A stretch of DNA of 38,963 nucleotides. It comes from Lentisphaerota bacterium (GTDB lineage Bacteria; Verrucomicrobiota; Kiritimatiellia; UBA8416; JABMPJ01). Under the pieces are notes generated by a model, which ran no database searches, was not told where the DNA came from, and was given only the letters and a program-made list of their open reading frames with translations. Made by a program: the position numbers and the translations under genes. The DNA lies in contig JABMPJ010000150.1 in the NCBI GenBank assembly GCA_013203785.1, positions 1 to 38,963 of the forward strand, in the 5' to 3' direction. Positions 23,891-32,055 of this stretch are shown here, one piece after another (within the stretch, counting starts at the first letter, position 1; each line of letters starts with the position of its first letter).

Positions 23891-24879
23891 GAGGATTTCT
23901 TTCGATAGGTGAAGGGTTTGGAGACGGCTTGACCTTCGGGGCCCAAGGCCTCGCGCGAGCTGCCCGCGGCGGCGAGGACCTGATCAGTCGTTTTGAAGTG
24001 GCATTTGGCGGTTTCAAGTAGAACGGTGGGGCCCTTTTTCTTGACCAACTCCACAGCCCATTCGCGTACGCCTGCTGAAGCCCCTTTGGGCATGGTTGTT
24101 TTGTGATACTCCTCCTGCTGCTTGAGCGAGCGCAGGAACATTTCGCGGGCGATAATGGAGGCGGCGGCGACCGCCAAGTCGGATTCCGCCTTGTGCCGCT
24201 GCACCAATTCGATCTTCTGCCCCTTCTTCATGAGGGCCCGCTCAACCTGCTCCTTGCTGCCAAACTGGTCCGAAATGGCTTGTGGACAGTCGGGAATTAC
24301 CTCCAGCAGGTTCTCAATGGCGCGCGCGTGTCCCCAGGCCAGGAGGGTGTTGACGCTGCGCATCTTACTGTAGAGCCGGTTGTAGGCGCTCGGCCCAATC
24401 TTCACTACACTGTGTCGATTACCCAATAGATTGCGCAGTTCCTCTCCCAGGCGCAGTGCTTTCTTGTCGCTTGTGATCTGCTTGCTGTCCTTAACATCCA
24501 TTTTGCGCATGGTCTCGGCCAGGGCGGGGTCAATATAGGCCGAGACGATGACGATCGGTCCGAAGAAGTCACCCTTCCCGCTCTCGTCCACGCCCATATG
24601 AGGTGCCGTGGCTTCCGGATTCAGGATATCCTCGTACCCGAGGCCCGCCGCCATCAGGACGAGGGGCTCTAGTGTGAACTCGACGAATTCCGCAGCACCC
24701 TTGCCCTGCACGAGGCACGTGCCGCTCTTGTAGAGCGAAATGTTGCATGTGGGCAGTTCGACGGCGATGCGGGTGTGCTCGACCCGAATGGGACGGTAAT
24801 TCCCACTGCGCAGCAGGGCTTCCAGTGTGTCCTGTTGCTCACTCGTCAACTTGTACGAATATGAGTTTTTTGCGGCCAT
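23887..24879 (-). CDS. rnhC: Ribonuclease HIII
   Basis: A 330-residue enzyme that cleaves the RNA strand of RNA-DNA hybrids. Residues 1-80 match the N-terminal TBP-like substrate-binding domain that distinguishes HIII from HII. The catalytic domain starts with MGVDESGKGDFFGP (D98, E99) and continues with DVKDSKQ (D131), the acidic cluster of type 2 RNases H. I do not see a ribosome-binding site before the ATG. It is translationally coupled to the YggT-like gene. Confidence 0.95.
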   Translation of the reverse strand: MAAKNSYSYKLTSEQQDTLEALLRSGNYRPIRVEHTRIAVELPTCNISLYKSGTCLVQGKGAAEFVEFTLEPLVLMAAGLGYEDILNPEATAPHMGVDESGKGDFFGPIVIVSAYIDPALAETMRKMDVKDSKQITSDKKALRLGEELRNLLGNRHSVVKIGPSAYNRLYSKMRSVNTLLAWGHARAIENLLEVIPDCPQAISDQFGSKEQVERALMKKGQKIELVQRHKAESDLAVAAASIIAREMFLRSLKQQEEYHKTTMPKGASAGVREWAVELVKKKGPTVLLETAKCHFKTTDQVLAAAGSSREALGPEGQAVSKPFTYRKKSS

Positions 24880-24929
24880 GGAGGGGGATCATGCCACACT
24901 CGCCGCTCTGCATCTACCCCCTTTTTAGG

Positions 24930-24958
24930 TTGACGTAATTGAGGGGCAATCCAATAAT
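24930..24958 (+). promoter_or_regulatory. Sigma-70 promoter of the exopolysaccharide export operon
   Basis: TTGACG (24930-24935) and AATAAT (24953-24958) are 17 bp apart, each matching consensus at five of six positions. Transcription should start near 24965, giving a leader of about 75 bases before the beta-barrel gene. Confidence 0.65.
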
Positions 24959-25039
24959 GACCGTTGATTCTGGATGTAAACATTCTGGCCCCCCGTCTAG
25001 TGGCGGTTGGGTTGGATAGAAGTGTGGGAGTATACCCTT

Positions 25040-26236
25040 ATGAAGTCTATCGGTTCTTTCGTAGTGGCGTTCGTTGTGATGGCCGTGAGCGCGGGCCGTG
25101 CGACGGCGGGGCAGGACCAGGGCGACCGCTTCCGGTTCTCGGTCAACACCCGTGCGGAGTATACCGACAATCGCGATGCCTCGGAAACTGACGAGGCGTC
25201 CAACTGGGATTTCTACTTACGGCCGCGCGCCGATGTCTTGCTCGGGGATCCCGATCGCGCGTTGCTCGATCTCTACTATGCTCCTTCGATCCGCTACCGC
25301 ACCGATCCGAGCATCGCGCAGAACGAGACCGAGCTGCAGCACGATCTCGGACTGCATGCGAAGTATCGTGCATCGCGACGGCTGGTGCTGCGTGCCAGCG
25401 AGAAGTTCGATCTGACCGATGATGGCTCTGTCTCCCAGGACGGCAGCACCATTCGCGGGGATCGGAGTTACATCCGCAACGACATCAGGGCGGGTGCCGA
25501 TTTTCTGGCAGGGCGTCAGACCGAGGTGGATCTCTCGGTCGGCAACCGGATCAAGCGCTATGACGAGGCTGATGCCGCGAGCACATCCGACGAGGATCGC
25601 ACGGACGCAGGCATTAAGCTAATCCAGCATTTTAGCGGCAACACCCGTGCTAGTCTTGAGGGGCGCTACTCCCTGTACTCCTATGAGAGCCCCGGCTTGC
25701 TCATGCGCGATTTTGATTCGATCCTCGGGGCGCTCGGCGTCGAAAAAATGCTCTCCAAGAATCTGACTGTGGGTGGCCAGCTCGGTGCTCAGATGCAGTC
25801 ATACGATGATCCTGGCATTAACGATTCGACCAGTCCCTTCGCCCGGTTGTTCGTCCGTGGCAGCACGACCCCTTCGCTGCGTCTCAATACGACGCTGACG
25901 CATGCCGTACGGGATTCGGATGCGTTCCCGTTTGCATCCCAGGAGTATTCTGAGTTGTCGGCGCGGGCCGACTGGGACACGACGCCCCACGTCACCCTCA
26001 CCCTCTCTGGACTCTACCGCCTTAGCAATTATGATGATGTTGCGCCCTCCGCCGCCGCTCTGGCAGCTCTGATCGGCCGTGATGAGACCACCATCGCCGT
26101 CTCAGGCCAGGCCGCCTACAAACTGAACGACTCGTTGACAGTCCAGGTGCGTCAGCGGTTTGAGGATGTAGATTCCGATGTCTCAACGTCGTTCAGCAAA
26201 AATACGACGACTCTGGAACTGACAAAGCATTTCTAA
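25040..26236 (+). CDS. Outer-membrane beta-barrel protein of an exopolysaccharide operon
   Basis: A 398-residue exported protein with a signal peptide (hydrophobic 5-20, likely cleavage after AGRATA). The mature part alternates hydrophobic and polar residues in beta-strands (FRFSVNTRAEYTDNRD, RASLEGRYSLYSYES, VTLTLSGLYRLSNYDD) and ends in LELTKHF, with the terminal Phe typical of outer-membrane barrels. It resembles the EpsL/VpsM-like barrels found with polysaccharide export genes. The start is ATG 25040 with GGGAG upstream; an upstream in-frame start would spoil the signal peptide. Its likely role is polymer passage or anchoring in the outer membrane. Confidence 0.85.
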   Translation: MKSIGSFVVAFVVMAVSAGRATAGQDQGDRFRFSVNTRAEYTDNRDASETDEASNWDFYLRPRADVLLGDPDRALLDLYYAPSIRYRTDPSIAQNETELQHDLGLHAKYRASRRLVLRASEKFDLTDDGSVSQDGSTIRGDRSYIRNDIRAGADFLAGRQTEVDLSVGNRIKRYDEADAASTSDEDRTDAGIKLIQHFSGNTRASLEGRYSLYSYESPGLLMRDFDSILGALGVEKMLSKNLTVGGQLGAQMQSYDDPGINDSTSPFARLFVRGSTTPSLRLNTTLTHAVRDSDAFPFASQEYSELSARADWDTTPHVTLTLSGLYRLSNYDDVAPSAAALAALIGRDETTIAVSGQAAYKLNDSLTVQVRQRFEDVDSDVSTSFSKNTTTLELTKHF

Positions 26237-26261
26237 ACCTGAGTAGACCCCTGCCTGGAGC

Positions 26262-26301
26262 CCTACGGAGCGAGCGCATCGCGTTCGACCGTGGGGTTTT
26301 C
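26262..26301 (+). terminator. Hairpin with short T-run between barrel and kinase genes
   Basis: CCCTACGG (26262-26269) pairs with CCGTGGGG (26290-26297) with one G-U pair. An inner CGAGCG/CGTTCG stem is followed by TTTT. It may act as an attenuator setting the ratio of barrel to downstream genes. Confidence 0.45.
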
Positions 26302-26331
26302 GGTGAAAAGTGATCAATCGGAAATAGCACT

Positions 26332-28470
26332 ATGGCGGAACAACAGCAGGAGAGCCTCCACTTCCTCGATTACTGGCGCGTGATCGTGGCGCGCAAAGAG
26401 ATCGTCATGGCCGTGGCCCTGCTCGTGATCCTAGCGGGCGTGCTCGTGACCTACTCCATGCAGAAGGTCTACATGGCCTCGTGCGTGATCAAGGTCGAAG
26501 CAGACCGCCCTGATGTGAAGGTCTTCTCCCCTGAAATGATGCGCTTTGATCCGCTCTTCCTTCGCACCCAGTTTGAGATCATCCAATCGGGTCCCGTGAT
26601 AGAGGAGGTCGTACGCCGCCTCAATCTTAACGAGGCCCTGGGTCGCGCCTACGGCTACTACGATAGCCTCGGTGAAGAGAGCCTCGAGATGACCTACAAG
26701 CTGATGGCTTCACGACTCAAGGTGCAGCAGTATCGTGACACGAACCTGATCGAGATCCAGATCTATATGGAGGAGCCCAAAGGTACCGCTCCCCAGATGG
26801 CCGCGGCGATCGCCAACGAGGTGGCGAAGGTCTATCGGGATCTTACGATTCAACGCACCCGCGACACGACCGAGCGGGCGCTCGAGGCCCTCTACGAATC
26901 GCTGGAGGAGCAGCGTGAAAGCGTGGCCGATGCGGAGCAGAAGGTGTCGGACATTCTGAATGAGTACGAGCTCACCATTGTCAATTCCTACGCGGGAACC
27001 GATAGCGACTTGGGGAAGGTCAGTGTGACCCAGCTCGAAGCACAGCGCATCAAGCAGCATATGGAAATGGAAGCCAAGCGGACGCTCCTGGAGAAAGTCA
27101 ATTCGCTCTCGCTGGATGATCTGTTGGACGCCTTCCCATACCTCGTTGCGGATGCCTCGCTGGTCAATCTTGTCAAAGAGAAACGCGATGCCGAAGTCGA
27201 GCTGAAGCGACTGAAGGATGCGCTGGGTGAAAAGCACCCTGAACTGATCCGGGTGCGGGCGACGATCGATGAGCTGGCCTCCAAAATCGGCGATGGTCTG
27301 AAGGGGTTGAAGACCGGCGTGGCCGCCGAATACGAGCGTGCCAAAGCGCAGACGGACGCGCTTGAGGTGATGCTGGAAGCCGCCAAGGCCTCAGATCGTA
27401 CTCAGGAGGGCGAGGGCTACCTGAAGTATGATCTGGCCAAGGCCAAATTGCTGCACCAGAGCCGTGTGCTCGAAGCCCTCGAGATGCGCTATGCTCAAGA
27501 ACGCATCGAGATGCGCATTCCGCGTACGACGGTCGAGACGGTGGAGCCGGCCAAGCCACCTAACAACCGTGACCAGGTGCGCCCCAAGCCAGTCATGAAC
27601 ATCATTCTGAGCGTGCTGGTGGGTATATCCGCTGGCGTGGCCCTGGCCTACTTCGTGGAATATTTAGACACCTCGATTAAGACGATCGACGATATCGAGC
27701 AGTATATGCAGTCCACAGTCCTGGGCGTCATACCGCAAAAGGTGAAACCACTCTCGGATCCCACCGCCGAGGCGGCCCATGCCGAAGCCTACCGCGTCCT
27801 TCGCACCAATGTGCGCTTCTCCAAGAATGCCATGGGCGGTAAGAGTATCTGCGTGACGAGCGCCAGCGTGGGCGAGGGCAAGTCATTGACGCTCTTCAAT
27901 CTGGCCTATATCTCGGCCCAGTTGGGCGACCGGGTCATTATCGTCGATTCAGACCTCCACCGCCCGCGCCAGCACAAGATTATGGAGACAACCAACCGAC
28001 CCGGACTGGCCAATATTGTGGTGGGCGACGCGACTCTGGATGAGTGTATTCAACACACGGCGGAGAAGAACCTCGACTTCCTGCCGAGCGGGAAGCTTGC
28101 GACCGGCGTGCACGGGTTGATCGCCTCAGAGAAAATGCGTGAAGTTGTGACCGAACTCAAAGAGCGCTACGACTTCGTCTTCTTTGATTCGCCACCCATT
28201 ATCGGTGTGAGCGACGCCTCCCTCCTGACGCGTGAGGTGGATGGCGTGCTGCTGGTGATTCAGCATCGCAAGTATCCGCGGGCCCTCTCGGCACGCGCCA
28301 AGGATATGGTGGAAAATTTTGGTGGTAACCTTCTCGGTGTCGTGCTGAACAATATCAATATTTCGCGCGATTATGCCTACTATTACTACCACCAGAATTA
28401 CTACTACTATCCGCACGCCAAAGGCGACGCTGAGGGCGACGTGGAGACAGAGAAGGCAGAGAAGGCATGA
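26332..28470 (+). CDS. Wzz/BY-kinase: polysaccharide co-polymerase with tyrosine autokinase
   Basis: A 712-residue fusion that controls polymer length and export. The N-terminal Wzz part has TM1 at about 22-44, a long periplasmic coiled-coil region (about 170-390) and TM2 at about 420-442 after a PPNNRDQVRPKP segment. The cytoplasmic BY-kinase has Walker A GEGKS (514-518), Walker A' VDSD (D539, D541) and Walker B FFDSPP (D619). The tail carries nine tyrosines between 681 and 693, the autophosphorylation cluster. All motifs are intact. The stop overlaps the next start (ATGA). No cognate phosphatase gene is in the window. Confidence 0.95.
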   Translation: MAEQQQESLHFLDYWRVIVARKEIVMAVALLVILAGVLVTYSMQKVYMASCVIKVEADRPDVKVFSPEMMRFDPLFLRTQFEIIQSGPVIEEVVRRLNLNEALGRAYGYYDSLGEESLEMTYKLMASRLKVQQYRDTNLIEIQIYMEEPKGTAPQMAAAIANEVAKVYRDLTIQRTRDTTERALEALYESLEEQRESVADAEQKVSDILNEYELTIVNSYAGTDSDLGKVSVTQLEAQRIKQHMEMEAKRTLLEKVNSLSLDDLLDAFPYLVADASLVNLVKEKRDAEVELKRLKDALGEKHPELIRVRATIDELASKIGDGLKGLKTGVAAEYERAKAQTDALEVMLEAAKASDRTQEGEGYLKYDLAKAKLLHQSRVLEALEMRYAQERIEMRIPRTTVETVEPAKPPNNRDQVRPKPVMNIILSVLVGISAGVALAYFVEYLDTSIKTIDDIEQYMQSTVLGVIPQKVKPLSDPTAEAAHAEAYRVLRTNVRFSKNAMGGKSICVTSASVGEGKSLTLFNLAYISAQLGDRVIIVDSDLHRPRQHKIMETTNRPGLANIVVGDATLDECIQHTAEKNLDFLPSGKLATGVHGLIASEKMREVVTELKERYDFVFFDSPPIIGVSDASLLTREVDGVLLVIQHRKYPRALSARAKDMVENFGGNLLGVVLNNINISRDYAYYYYHQNYYYYPHAKGDAEGDVETEKAEKA

Positions 28471-29195
28471 AGCAGAGTCGCGTGACACGACGGGGAGCGG
28501 TCTTACTGGCCCTGGCCATGATTCTGGTTGGCGGCTGTACCACGCACCCGGGGGCGGATCAGCGGCTGGCACGCTATACGCCGGATGACGCGGGGCGGCG
28601 CCCCTGGGAGTGGTCCCGCACCACTTCGGCGGTGGCACCGGATGCTGCGGCGGAGACTAACGCGTCTCTTCAGCTGGTCCTGGCCGCCGAATCTGTCAAT
28701 GGTGAACCTCTTTCCACCGGCGGTGCGATGCTACGCCGGGGCGATGCTCTCGTCGTTTCGCTGAAGGGCATTCCGCGGCCCGAGGAGTTCAGGGAAGAGG
28801 TCGATGGTACGGGATCGATTACGCTTCCGCTGGTTGGACGTATCCAGATCGCCGGTATGCTGACCTCCGAGGCCGAGGATGCGATTGAGCAGGCCTATAT
28901 CGACGGTAAGTTCTATACAAAGATCAATGTGATCCTCGTGGCCGAAGCCGGTTTCTACTATGTGCGCGGTGAAGTGCAGCGCTCGGGCCGCTATCCCGTG
29001 TCGGGTGACATCACGTTAATCCAGGCCATATCGACCGCCGGCGGTTACACCGATTTTGCCAAGCCCTCCCGGATCAAGGTGATCCGCAATGGCGAGGACA
29101 TGACGTTTAACGCTGACCGGATCGAAGACGACAAGGATACCGACCCTGGCATCGTGGCTAACGATACGATTATTGTTCCCAAACGTTGGATGTGA
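28467..29195 (+). CDS. Wza-like polysaccharide export lipoprotein
   Basis: A 242-residue outer-membrane lipoprotein. The signal ends in lipobox VGGC, with lipidation at C24. A polysaccharide-export domain (about 86-150) is followed by an SLBB-like domain with YYVRGEVQRSGRYPV and ITLIQAISTAGGYTDFAKPSRIKV. It is shorter than E. coli Wza (about 380) and has one SLBB, as is common outside the enterics. It would form the periplasm-spanning export channel with the Wzz/kinase, and perhaps the barrel protein at the outer membrane. It overlaps neighbours at both ends. Confidence 0.93.
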   Translation: MKQSRVTRRGAVLLALAMILVGGCTTHPGADQRLARYTPDDAGRRPWEWSRTTSAVAPDAAAETNASLQLVLAAESVNGEPLSTGGAMLRRGDALVVSLKGIPRPEEFREEVDGTGSITLPLVGRIQIAGMLTSEAEDAIEQAYIDGKFYTKINVILVAEAGFYYVRGEVQRSGRYPVSGDITLIQAISTAGGYTDFAKPSRIKVIRNGEDMTFNADRIEDDKDTDPGIVANDTIIVPKRWM

Positions 29196-29794
29196 TGAAG
29201 CCCGATCCAGCCAAAACCTGGCAGACGTGTGGTGGCGCATTCTTGGTCGCCATTGGGATCTTTGGATGTTTCTACAGTGCAAGGGCGTCGCGCGCGCACC
29301 TACTTTATCAGGACGCCAAGTATGGGGTACGCCGAGAGGATGTGCCTGCGGTGCTGAGGGCCTGTGAGACGGCGCACCGCATCTACCCCCACAACTACAA
29401 TTTCTGTGCGTGGGCAGCCGAACAAGCCTACCACAGTCGCAACACGGTCCACGGTGAAGCGCGGGCCCGGCGGCTGCGCGCGGCCGAGAGTTGGTGTGAC
29501 GTGGGGCTCGCGCTTAATCCGTTCAAGAGCCAGCTGCATCTACTCAAGGCCCGTCTCTTGGAGCCTCTCCATCCCCGTGCTGCCGCTGCGCATTGGGCGC
29601 GCTATGTGGAGTGGCATTTTTGGGAGCCCTACAACCACGCCGTTCTCGTCGATCTCTACGCCAGCGCTGGCGATTTTGATCACGCCGCCGAATCGCTCGA
29701 CTGGGTGCGGGGCTCCGAGCACTACGAGTGGGCTCTGGGACGGGTGCAGGACGCCTGGAAGCAAGAGAGGCGGCGTCCAGCTCCTACGCGCTGA
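29195..29794 (+). CDS. TPR-like membrane-anchored protein at the end of the export operon
   Basis: A 199-residue protein with a hydrophobic segment at about 13-29 and a helical, TPR-like remainder (VPAVLRACETAHRIYP, RAAESWCDVGLALNP, AAESLDWVRG). The start is the ATG that overlaps the preceding stop (TGATG); an upstream TTG is less likely. I do not recognise a specific family. Similar small TPR proteins accompany exopolysaccharide loci and may organise the export complex. The last 11 bases overlap the convergent glycosyltransferase gene. Confidence 0.75.
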   Translation: MKPDPAKTWQTCGGAFLVAIGIFGCFYSARASRAHLLYQDAKYGVRREDVPAVLRACETAHRIYPHNYNFCAWAAEQAYHSRNTVHGEARARRLRAAESWCDVGLALNPFKSQLHLLKARLLEPLHPRAAAAHWARYVEWHFWEPYNHAVLVDLYASAGDFDHAAESLDWVRGSEHYEWALGRVQDAWKQERRRPAPTR

Positions 29795-30947
29795 TCAGTG
29801 CCTTGCAAGCGCTGAACACTTCGTCGGTCTCAATGCGCTGCATGCATGCGATGTGGCGACAGGGACGATGATAACCGAAGATGAAGCAGGGCGAGCAGGG
29901 CAGCGCCTTGGAGATCACTTTGTGGCGCGCGTCCGTAACGCCCCACTTATGGCTGTCGCTCGGGCCAAAGAGTACGACCGTGGGGGTACCGGCCGCTGAG
30001 GCCAGGTGGGCTAGTCCTGAGTCGGCACCCACAAACAGTGCGGCACCGCGAACCAGATCGGTGGTGTCCGGAAGCGATCGGCCGCAGAAAGCGCGCGTCT
30101 GAGGACACCCCATCGCACGCAGGGCCGTGTCCGCTTGGATTGCCGCAGCGCTGTCGCGGCTCCCCCCCACGAAAACAATCGCCATGCCGAGATCCTTTGT
30201 GATCCGCTCACCCAGCGCGACAAAGCGCTCCAGGGGCCACTCCTTGTAACGTGTGGTGGCACCCGGATGAATCACGGCGTAGCGCGGTGGAGGTGCCGCG
30301 CTCTGGCGGGCGTCCTCAGCGGGCACCGGGGGATACTGACCAGCGGTCCCAATAGAAAAAGGTGCCGCACGCACCGCTGTCGCCAGTGTACGGGTGGTTA
30401 GCTCTGAGATAGCCCCCTGCGGGACGGGAACACTGAGAGGTTCAAGCAGGCGCAGGAACTGACTCGCCTCGGGTCCGTCCGGGGCGTAGTTCACCAGGTG
30501 CGTGTAGAGCGGATTGCGGCGTGGGTTGATCTTGAAGCCGATACGAAGGGGTGCCTTGCTGAGAAACGCGAGCACGGCTGAAAAGTGGTGAAACTGTTCC
30601 GTGTCGATGGCGAGGTCGTAGCTCTCGCGGCGCAGGTGTCGCAGGGCCTTGAACGGATTGACATCATAGAGCAGGACCTCGGCCCTTCGCCTGGAGATCG
30701 TAACCACCTCGGCGTTACGCCTCTCGCACAGCAGGTCGATCGTCGCCTCAGGATAGCGCGCTATGAGGGCGTCGATCATGGGAAGGAGGAGCAGCATGTC
30801 GCCCATGCCTCCCGGGCGAAGCACGAGGATGCGCGCCACCCGGTCGGGGATGGGGACCTCATGTCCGTTGGGACGCGTCAACAGCAGGCAGAGGACCGGC
30901 CCGAAGACGGCATCCAGCAGCTTTAACCCTGCACTACTCAAGAACAT
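29784..30947 (-). CDS. Glycosyltransferase family 9 (heptosyltransferase-like)
   Basis: A 387-residue GT-B enzyme related to ADP-heptose:LPS heptosyltransferases. It shows ILVLRPGGMGDMLLLLP near the N-terminus, HPGATTRYKEWPLERF in the donor-binding half, and GADSGLAHLASAAGTPTVVLFGP. The C-terminus carries the cysteine-rich PCSPC...CRHIACM motif seen in many family members. I start at ATG 30947, which has AAGGAG seven bases upstream; the open frame extends 30 codons further without a ribosome-binding site. It probably adds a sugar to lipid A core or to the polymer exported by the convergent operon. Confidence 0.9.
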   Translation of the reverse strand: MFLSSAGLKLLDAVFGPVLCLLLTRPNGHEVPIPDRVARILVLRPGGMGDMLLLLPMIDALIARYPEATIDLLCERRNAEVVTISRRRAEVLLYDVNPFKALRHLRRESYDLAIDTEQFHHFSAVLAFLSKAPLRIGFKINPRRNPLYTHLVNYAPDGPEASQFLRLLEPLSVPVPQGAISELTTRTLATAVRAAPFSIGTAGQYPPVPAEDARQSAAPPPRYAVIHPGATTRYKEWPLERFVALGERITKDLGMAIVFVGGSRDSAAAIQADTALRAMGCPQTRAFCGRSLPDTTDLVRGAALFVGADSGLAHLASAAGTPTVVLFGPSDSHKWGVTDARHKVISKALPCSPCFIFGYHRPCRHIACMQRIETDEVFSACKALISA

Positions 30948-31065
30948 GAGCCTGCTCCTTTCAGCAGGGGAGAGCATAGCGAACCAGATGCAGAGGGGAC
31001 AGGCCAAATCGTGACGGCCCCAACTCCGCATGGCCATAGCGCGCGACCTGCGTTATCATGCGGCT

Positions 31066-32055
31066 ATGCAGAGGGCTGAGTATTGGATCCTCGGTGAAGG
31101 CGGACAGGTGCAGTGTACGCTCTGTCCCCACCGCTGTGTTATCCCGGAGGGGCGCACCGGAAAATGCCGCGTGCGCGGGGTGCGCAACGGCGAGCTAATC
31201 GCCCTGGGCTATGGAAGGCTCTCCTCGGCTCATATAGACCCCATTGAGAAGAAGCCACTCTACCACTTTTATCCGGGTCAATCCATTTTCAGCGCGGGAG
31301 GGTGGGGGTGCAACTTGGGTTGCACGTTCTGTCAGAACTGCACTATTTCGCAGACGGGCGCACCCGAGGCTGAGGTGCAGGCCCCGGCGGCGGTCGTTGC
31401 GGCGGCAGCTGGGACACTTGGCATCGCCTATACCTACAATGAGCCCACTGTTGGTTTCGAGTATGTGCGGGACATGGCCCAGTTGGCTCGGGAAGAGGGG
31501 TTCAAGAATGTTCTGGTCACAAATGGGCATTTTAATGCGGAGCCAGCCGCAGAACTCCTGCCGCTGATGGATGCGCTCAATATCGACATCAAGAGTATGG
31601 ATGCCTCCTTTTACCGCGAGCAGTGCGGGGGTGATGTGGCCGCGGTGCTGGCGCTAGCCGCGCAGGCTGTCGCGGCCGGGTGTCACGTGGAGTTGACGAA
31701 TTTGCTGATTCCAGGTCTGAACGATAGTGACGGTCAGATTGAGGTGCTGGCCCGCTGGGTGGTGTCCGAGCTGGGTGTCACGGTGCCACTACACCTGAGC
31801 GGTTACCATCCTGCCTTCAAGATGACGCGGTCAGCCACGCCGGTTCGAACACTCGAACGGGCGTGGGAGCTCTGCCGTGAACGGCTAGAGTACGTCTACC
31901 TGGGGAACCTCCGGTCAACCGTGGGACAAGATACCGCCTGCCCCGGCTGTCACGCCGTGCTGATCAGACGTGATGGCTATAAGGTCGCGCAAATCGGCCT
32001 TGCCTCGGGTCGCTGTCAGGCGTGTGGCCGGGTCGCCGATATGATCCTGGCGTGA
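31066..32055 (+). CDS. amrS: AmmeMemoRadiSam-system radical SAM enzyme
   Basis: A 329-residue radical SAM protein. The cluster motif is CNLGCTFC (C82, C86, C89) followed by QN, the form typical of AmrS. It is preceded by a Cys-rich CTLCPHRC-type region (17-34). The C-terminus has CPGCHAV and CQACGR pairs, probably for a second metal site. AmrS is encoded with Memo and AMMECR1 proteins in many genomes, but neither partner is in this window. The reaction is not established. I prefer ATG 31066, where homology begins; ATG 31030 is possible. The stop directly abuts the stop of the convergent chaperone gene. Confidence 0.88.
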   Translation: MQRAEYWILGEGGQVQCTLCPHRCVIPEGRTGKCRVRGVRNGELIALGYGRLSSAHIDPIEKKPLYHFYPGQSIFSAGGWGCNLGCTFCQNCTISQTGAPEAEVQAPAAVVAAAAGTLGIAYTYNEPTVGFEYVRDMAQLAREEGFKNVLVTNGHFNAEPAAELLPLMDALNIDIKSMDASFYREQCGGDVAAVLALAAQAVAAGCHVELTNLLIPGLNDSDGQIEVLARWVVSELGVTVPLHLSGYHPAFKMTRSATPVRTLERAWELCRERLEYVYLGNLRSTVGQDTACPGCHAVLIRRDGYKVAQIGLASGRCQACGRVADMILA

